Positions 59,088 through 64,000 of a stretch of DNA of 64,000 nucleotides are shown in pieces; the stretch's first letter is position 1, and each line of letters opens with the position of its first letter. The stretch is taken from the NCBI RefSeq assembly GCF_947489365.1, contig NZ_CANLDB010000005.1, positions 186,001 to 250,000 of the forward strand, read 5' to 3'. Position numbers and translations under genes: made by a program. Below the pieces are notes generated by a model that searched no databases, was not told the DNA's origin, and saw nothing but the letters and a program-made list of their open reading frames with translations. Source of the stretch: an uncultured Nocardioides sp. (lineage in GTDB: Bacteria; Actinomycetota; Actinomycetes; Propionibacteriales; Nocardioidaceae).

Positions 59088-61214
59088 TCACACTGTCGGG
59101 GTCTCGTGGCTCGTCGCTGGCGCTCCTCGCACCTCGACCTCCGACGGGCGGGCGGCGTGGGGTGGGGCGGGGACGACGAGCGCGTCGAGCGCGACCCAGC
59201 CGTCAGGGCCGACGCCGGGGGTGACCCGCAGGGGGTTGATCTCGACCTCGTCGAGGTCGGGGTGGTCGAGCAGCAGCCGGCCGAGGTCGGCCAGCAGGTC
59301 GGCGAGCGCGCCGGGGTCGACGACGGGTCCACCACGGTGGCCCTCGAGCAGCGCCCGCGCGCGCAACCGGCCGGGCAGCGCCTCGAGCTGGGCGCGGGTG
59401 GCGGGGACGGCGGCGAGCGCGACGTCGGCGTACACCTCGGTGGCGACGCCACCGACCCCGACGAGCACGACGGGGCCGAAGACGGGGTCGCGGCGGGCGC
59501 CGACGACGAGGTCGAGCCCGGAGCCCGCCATCTCCTCCAGGACCAGCCGCGGCGCGCCGAGTCCGCGGACCTGCGCCAGGGCGGCGTCGAGGGTGTCGTC
59601 GGTGACACCGACCACGACGCCCCCGACCTCGGTCTTGTGGGCGACGGCGGGGTCGCAGACCTTGAGGACGACGGGCCCGTCGAGCTCGGCCAGCGCGGCG
59701 CGGGCGCCGTCCTCGGTGACGACACGGCGGGCGGGCGTGGGGACGCCGAGGGCGTCGAGGAGGTCCTTGGCGCGGGCCTCGTCCCAGGGTCCGTCCACCG
59801 CGCCGGACCACGACCGGCCGGGGACGGCGTCCCCGGTGGCGCGGTGGCGGGTGCGGGCGTCGGCGACGAGGCCGACCAGTCCGGACACGAGCCCCCGCGC
59901 CCCGACCTGGCAGGCCAGCCCGCGCTTGGCGGCGTCGCGGCGACCGAGGGCGACCTCGTCGGCGGAGCCGTCGAGGCCGACGACGACGGAGGCGTCGCCC
60001 AGGTCGGCGGCGGCGACGGAGGCGGGGAGGTCGACGACCGGCTCCGCGAGGGCGTAGACGGCGACGAGGTCGACGCCGGGGTCGTCCGCGACGGCGGTGA
60101 GGACCTCGCCGTGGCGCGGGCCGGGGCGGCCGGTGTCGACGGGGTTGCCGAGGTGGGTCATCGGCGGCAGCAGGTCGGCGAGCCGCTCGCGCGCGGGGGC
60201 CCCGAGCTCCGGCAGCCGCACGCCGGCACCGAGCAGCGCGTCGGTGACGAGCAGGCCGGGCCCGGCCTGGGCGGTGACGAGGCCGACGCCCGGGTCGGCG
60301 TGCGGCGCGAGCCGCGTGGCGGCGAGCGTCGAGGCGACGGCGACCAGCTGCTCCTCGTCGTCCACGACCACGGCACCGGCCTGCTCCAGCAGGGCGCGGG
60401 TGGTGCGCCAGGAGGTGGCGAGGGCGCCGGTGTGGGACGTCGCGAAGTCCCCCAGGTCGTGCTCGCCGACGACGAGCGCGGCGACCGGGGTGGTCCGGGT
60501 CGTGGTGCGGACGGCGTCCAGCAGCGCCTCGCCGTCCGGCACGGTCTCGAGGTGCAGCGCGACGGCCCGGGTGCGGGGGTCGGCGGCGGCGTGGCGCAGC
60601 AGGTCGACGGCCCCGACCGACGTGCCGGCGCCGAGTCCGACGGCGAGGCTGACGCCCTGCCCGGCGCGCTCGAGGGCGAACATCAGCGCGTGGTTCAGCC
60701 CGCCGCTGGCGGCGACGACGGCCACGGACCCGGCCTCGACGCGGGCGACCCCGGGCACGAAGCTCGCCCGGAGGTCGGCCGCGGGGACCACGAAGCCGGA
60801 GGTGTTGGGTCCGAGGACGGCCAGCCGGTGGCGGGCGGCGACGTCGGCGAGCCGCTCCTGCAGGGCGACACCCTCGCCGCCCACCTCGGCGAACCCGCCC
60901 GCGCAGACCAGGGCGGCGCGGACGCCGACGCGCGCGCACTCCTCGAGCACGTCGGGGCACACGGCCGCGGGCACGCACAGGATCGCGAGGTCCGGGACGA
61001 CGCCCAGGCTGGCGGCCGCGGCGGCGACATCGGTGTGCATCCCGTCGCCGCCGCGGGAGTTCACGAGCGCGACCGGCCGGTCGAACGACGCCAGCGAGGA
61101 GGCCATCGCCCCGCCGAGCTTGTCGTGGTCCGTCGAGGCGCCGACGAGCAGGATCGCGGCGGGGTCGAGCAGCGGCTGCAGGGTGCTCGTCGTGTCGGTC
61201 ATCGGCTCGGTCAT
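59088..61214 (-). CDS. ADP-forming-type acyl-CoA synthetase
   Basis: A 708-residue fused alpha/beta acyl-CoA synthetase. Residues 1-130 are the CoA-binding Rossmann domain (ILLVGASTDHDKLGGAMASS), then the succinyl-CoA-ligase-like domains, with VAVVAASGGLNHALM. At about residues 490-690 comes the ATP-grasp domain (KDLLDALGVPTPARR, VVLKVCDPAVAHKTEVGG). It is translationally coupled to the monooxygenase gene by a 4-base overlap. The most likely role is CoA transfer onto the acid activated by the neighbouring ligase, analogous to salicylyl-CoA formation, or use of another CoA ester. Substrate is inferred from context. Confidence 0.82.
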   Translation of the reverse strand: MTEPMTDTTSTLQPLLDPAAILLVGASTDHDKLGGAMASSLASFDRPVALVNSRGGDGMHTDVAAAAASLGVVPDLAILCVPAAVCPDVLEECARVGVRAALVCAGGFAEVGGEGVALQERLADVAARHRLAVLGPNTSGFVVPAADLRASFVPGVARVEAGSVAVVAASGGLNHALMFALERAGQGVSLAVGLGAGTSVGAVDLLRHAAADPRTRAVALHLETVPDGEALLDAVRTTTRTTPVAALVVGEHDLGDFATSHTGALATSWRTTRALLEQAGAVVVDDEEQLVAVASTLAATRLAPHADPGVGLVTAQAGPGLLVTDALLGAGVRLPELGAPARERLADLLPPMTHLGNPVDTGRPGPRHGEVLTAVADDPGVDLVAVYALAEPVVDLPASVAAADLGDASVVVGLDGSADEVALGRRDAAKRGLACQVGARGLVSGLVGLVADARTRHRATGDAVPGRSWSGAVDGPWDEARAKDLLDALGVPTPARRVVTEDGARAALAELDGPVVLKVCDPAVAHKTEVGGVVVGVTDDTLDAALAQVRGLGAPRLVLEEMAGSGLDLVVGARRDPVFGPVVLVGVGGVATEVYADVALAAVPATRAQLEALPGRLRARALLEGHRGGPVVDPGALADLLADLGRLLLDHPDLDEVEINPLRVTPGVGPDGWVALDALVVPAPPHAARPSEVEVRGAPATSHETPTV

Positions 61215-62764
61215 CGGGTCGCCACCGCGTCGGTCCGGGCGGAGAGGAGCAGCGTCTCGAGCGCCGCCTCGTCGGGCGCCTCGTCGTCGGGGGTCACGAG
61301 CACCGCGCCGAGGCCGCGCCACAGCCGCGCCTCCTCGGCGAGCACGCCGCGCGTGTACGACGTCCCGCCGGTGACGGCCACGACGCCGGAGCCCGGCAGC
61401 CCGTCGACGGCGCCGCCGAGGTCGGCCGCGTCGTCGGGGGCGACGACCTCGGTGACCGGCACGCGGCGGCCGGTGGCCGGGTCCTCGATCGCGCCGTCGG
61501 CGAGCACGAGCCGGCGTCCGAGGTCGACGCCGTCGACCGTCCACGGCGTGGCCGGGGCGGGGGTGCCGTGCTCGGCGAGCCAGGCCTCGCGGACGTCGCG
61601 GGCCAGGTCCGGGTCGCGCTGGGCGATCTTGTCGATCCCGATGCTGCGGGAGAAGAAGTGGAAGGCGAAGGTCAGCGGGTCGAGCGCGTCGCGGTAGCGG
61701 CCGAACCGCTCCCACCAGCCGAGGCTCGGCACGGAGGCGTCCTGGATCCGTCCGACCGAGCGCTGCCGCCGCTCGCCGTACGCCGTGAGCGCGGCCGGGA
61801 GGTCGGCGAGGCCGTCGTCCGCGAGGACCTCGCTCAGGACGACGGCGTCCTCCATCGCCATCTTCGTGCCGGAGCCGACGGAGAAGTGCGCGGTGTGGAC
61901 GGCGTCGCCGAGCAGGACGACGTTGGCCCCGGCGGAGGCGGAGTGCCACGTCCGCGTGCGGCGGGTGCGGAAGCGGCCCCACCGCGAGTTGTTGGCGACC
62001 AGGCCGTGCCCGTCGATGTCGTCGGCGAAGAGCTTCTCGAGGTAGTGCTGCGTCTCGAGGTCCGAGGGGCCGGGCGGCTGGGTGACGTCGAACCGGTCCA
62101 TCCCGGCGCGCTCCCAGGTGTCCGGGTCGGTCTCGACGATGAAGGTGCCGAGCTCGTCGCTGATCGGGTAGCCGTGGACGGCGAAGTGGCCGTGCTCGGA
62201 GGCCCGGTGCAGGAAGGTCAGTCCGTCGAAGCGGTACGTCGTCCCGAACCAGATGAAGTGGGCGGTCGCCTCCTCCACGGTGTGGCCGAGGTCGACGTGG
62301 TCCGCGAGCCAGCCCCGGACGGCCGAGTTCGCCCCGTCGGCGCCGACCACGAGGTTGTGCGTCGCGGCGAGGACGTCGACCTCGGGGGCCTCGGTGTCGA
62401 AGCGCAGCTCGGCGCCGGCCCGCTCGGCGTTGTCCTGGAGCAGTCGCAGCAGGGTGCGGCGGTGGATGGCGGCCATGCCGTTGCCGGAGAAGCCGTGGGT
62501 CGCCACCCCGGCCTCGGAGGCGAGACGGACCTCGATGCGGTCCCAGTGCTCGCCGTGGTCGCGCAGCCCGTCGCGCAGCACCGGGTCGGCCTCGTCGATC
62601 GCCCGCAGCGTGGCGTCGGAGAAGACGACGCCGAAGCCGAACGCGTCGTCGCGTCCGTTGCGCTCGAAGACGGTCACCTCGAGGTCGGGACGGCGGGTGC
62701 GGAGGAGAGCGGCGAGGAACAGGCCCCCGGGTCCTCCCCCGACGATCGCGATGCGGCTGGCCAT
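61211..62764 (-). CDS. Salicylyl-CoA 5-hydroxylase-like FAD monooxygenase
   Basis: A 517-residue flavoprotein hydroxylase. It begins MASRIAIVGGGPGGLFLAAL and continues VTVFERN, AFGFGVVFSDATL. This last pattern is characteristic of the salicylyl-CoA 5-hydroxylase / 2-aminobenzoyl-CoA monooxygenase group rather than of free salicylate hydroxylases. The GD motif is VVLLGDAVHTAHFSVGSGTK. The product would be gentisyl-CoA. Residues after about 400 form an extra C-terminal domain of unclear function. ATG 62764 starts the operon; its stop overlaps the acyl-CoA synthetase start. Confidence 0.88.
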   Translation of the reverse strand: MASRIAIVGGGPGGLFLAALLRTRRPDLEVTVFERNGRDDAFGFGVVFSDATLRAIDEADPVLRDGLRDHGEHWDRIEVRLASEAGVATHGFSGNGMAAIHRRTLLRLLQDNAERAGAELRFDTEAPEVDVLAATHNLVVGADGANSAVRGWLADHVDLGHTVEEATAHFIWFGTTYRFDGLTFLHRASEHGHFAVHGYPISDELGTFIVETDPDTWERAGMDRFDVTQPPGPSDLETQHYLEKLFADDIDGHGLVANNSRWGRFRTRRTRTWHSASAGANVVLLGDAVHTAHFSVGSGTKMAMEDAVVLSEVLADDGLADLPAALTAYGERRQRSVGRIQDASVPSLGWWERFGRYRDALDPLTFAFHFFSRSIGIDKIAQRDPDLARDVREAWLAEHGTPAPATPWTVDGVDLGRRLVLADGAIEDPATGRRVPVTEVVAPDDAADLGGAVDGLPGSGVVAVTGGTSYTRGVLAEEARLWRGLGAVLVTPDDEAPDEAALETLLLSARTDAVATR

Positions 62765-62795
62765 GTCCTCACCGTAGGCCAGATCCGACCCATGT

Positions 62796-62831
62796 GCAAC
62801 AGACAGACGGTGGACGTGCGAAATGTGTTGC
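62796..62831. promoter_or_regulatory. Inverted repeat in divergent aromatic-catabolism promoter
   Basis: GCAACA at 62796-62801 pairs with TGTTGC at 62826-62831 in the 111-base space between the monooxygenase and MFS genes. TTGCGTTATGGT nearby may contain promoter elements. It is a candidate operator for coordinated control of uptake and catabolism. No regulator of obvious match is adjacent, but a PaaX-family gene lies at the other end of the operon. Confidence 0.45.
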
Positions 62832-62875
62832 GTTATGGTCTGCGCCACACCGACCCCGTCCCCCGGGAGCACCGC

Positions 62876-64000
62876 ATGACCTCCAGCCCCGCCCTCTCCG
62901 ACGCGACCGACGCGACGCCCGCGACCGACGGCGGGCGTCGACGCAGCCCCGGCGTCGTCATCGCCCTCTGCTTCGTCGCGATCGTCTTCGACGGCTACGA
63001 CCTCGTCGTGTACGGCGCGATCGTCCCCGACCTGCTCGCCTACACCGAGTGGGGCATGACGCCCGTCGACACCGGCCGCGTGGGCAGCCTCGCGCTGCTC
63101 GGCATGCTGTTCGGGGCCCTCTCGATCGGCTACCTCACCGACGTCGTCGGACGCCGGAAGGTCATGCTCGCCTCGGTCGCCGTCTTCTCGGTCCTGATGC
63201 TGGCCAGCGCGCTCGCGCCGTCCCCCTTCTGGTTCGGCACCTTCCGCTTCCTCGCCGGCCTCGGCCTCGGCGGCGTCATCCCCACCGCGATCGCCCTGAC
63301 GGTCGAGTACTCCCGCCCCGAGCGCCGCAACACCAACAACGCCCTGATGTTCTCCGGGTACGCCGTCGGCGGCATCGCCTCCGCGCTCGCCGCGCTCGCG
63401 CTGCTCGACACGGTCGGCTTCCGCGGGATGCTCGCGCTCGGCGCCCTGCCGCTGGTGACCGTCGTCCCGCTGCTGTTCTGGCTGCTGCCGGAGTCGCCTT
63501 CGTACCTCGCGGCGCAGGGGCGCCACGCGGAGGCCGCGGAGCTGCGGCGCACCTACGGGCTGCCGGACCCCGCGGTCGCGAAGGACGGTCCCGCCCCCGC
63601 CGGCGACCGGCTCGCCACGCTCGTGCGGGGCCGCTGGCTCGTCGCGACCGTCCTGTTCTGCCTCGCCGGGATCGCGGGCCAGACCCTCATCTACGGCCTG
63701 TCGACCTGGCTGCCGCAGCTGATGGTCGTCGCGGGCTACTCGGTCGACTCCTCGCTCGCGTTCCTGCTCACCGTCAACGTCGGCGCGGTCGTCGGCGTGG
63801 TCGTGTCGTCGTACGCCGCGGACCGATTCGGGCCCCGCCCGGTCACGGTCGTCTCGTTCACCGCGGCCGGCGTCGCGCTCGTCCTCATGGGCACCGGCCT
63901 GGCGAGCCTGCCGGTGATGTTCGCCCTCGTCGCCGTGGTCGGGTTCGGCTCCATCGGGGCGCAGATCCTCGTCAACGGCTTCGTCGCCACCTACTACCCG
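62876..64000 (+). CDS. Aromatic acid MFS symporter (AAHS), partial
   Basis: At least 375 residues of a 12-helix transporter that runs off the right edge. The AAHS signature DGYDLVVYGAIVPDLL in helix 1 contains the Asp needed for substrate uptake in PcaK, BenK and related permeases. The loop YLTDVVGRRKVM is the MFS signature. Its start ATG 62876 faces the hydroxylase gene of the salicylate/gentisate operon across a shared promoter. The transporter is therefore expected to import salicylate, gentisate or a related acid. Confidence 0.9.
   Translation, partial: MTSSPALSDATDATPATDGGRRRSPGVVIALCFVAIVFDGYDLVVYGAIVPDLLAYTEWGMTPVDTGRVGSLALLGMLFGALSIGYLTDVVGRRKVMLASVAVFSVLMLASALAPSPFWFGTFRFLAGLGLGGVIPTAIALTVEYSRPERRNTNNALMFSGYAVGGIASALAALALLDTVGFRGMLALGALPLVTVVPLLFWLLPESPSYLAAQGRHAEAAELRRTYGLPDPAVAKDGPAPAGDRLATLVRGRWLVATVLFCLAGIAGQTLIYGLSTWLPQLMVVAGYSVDSSLAFLLTVNVGAVVGVVVSSYAADRFGPRPVTVVSFTAAGVALVLMGTGLASLPVMFALVAVVGFGSIGAQILVNGFVATYYP

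Overview
The window is chromosomal DNA from a high-GC actinomycete, most likely a Nocardioides-like member of the Nocardioidaceae. This rests on a very GC-rich coding style with many GTG/TTG starts, mycobacterial-type LexA boxes (TCGAAC-N4-GTTCGA), a split ImuA'/ImuB/DnaE2 mutasome, and enzymes of the mycothiol-dependent type. No rRNA, tRNA, CRISPR array or recognisable insertion sequence was found. Genus assignment is inference.

Layout. 1-8.5 kb: SOS mutagenesis genes (dnaE2, imuB, imuA'), with dnaE2 and imuA' each behind a LexA box. They are interrupted by unrelated genes (ctlX, a DUF6194 gene, a TIGR03086 gene) and by a cluster of three inverted repeats. 8.7-9.6 kb: a formylglycine-generating enzyme. 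9.65-13.6 kb: an island of clearly lower GC holding an unknown membrane-anchored protein, a decayed cupin gene, and a possible RiPP locus. That locus has a graspetide-type ATP-grasp enzyme, a membrane protein, and two tiny overlapping ORFs that share an AVETxDxDR motif. 13.6-19 kb: a short-chain dehydrogenase, a coupled glycosyltransferase / Gfo-Idh / zinc-dehydrogenase operon, a ComF-like phosphoribosyltransferase and a histidine phosphatase. 19-22.3 kb: two near-duplicate AbiEi/DUF559 nuclease-like genes on either side of an MFS transporter, each ending inside a hairpin.

22.3-28.3 kb: a tripartite tricarboxylate transporter (fused TctA-TctB plus TctC) with a PrpF-family isomerase, a universal stress protein and a divergent LysR regulator. 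28.4-44 kb: household and secreted proteins, including an FAD oxidoreductase, a flavin-type oxidase, a methyltransferase, an X-Pro dipeptidyl-peptidase, a 1305-residue subtilisin, a glutaminase-STAS-cNMP fusion, OsmC and glutaryl-CoA dehydrogenase, plus a frameshifted HTH gene. 44-53.5 kb: a nuclease-fold hydrolase, a large arylsulfatase carrying the CSPTR formylglycine motif (a possible substrate of the FGE at 8.7 kb), a PAS histidine kinase, a TetR regulator and a secreted esterase-like protein.

53.6-64 kb: a catabolic block reading right to left. It encodes a salicylyl-CoA 5-hydroxylase-like monooxygenase, an ADP-forming-type acyl-CoA synthetase, an aryl-acid AMP ligase, gentisate 1,2-dioxygenase, fumarylpyruvate hydrolase and maleylpyruvate isomerase. 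A divergent aromatic-acid MFS importer and a nearby PaaX-family regulator complete it. Together they make a plausible full route from salicylate through gentisate to fumarate and pyruvate.

A recurring theme is palindromic DNA at gene 3' ends, especially between convergent genes. It includes two hairpin families shared with the AbiEi/DUF559 genes, a 47-nt dispersed repeat, and a strictly 32-nt-periodic array of four direct plus four inverted copies of a 17-nt core at 54447-54746.
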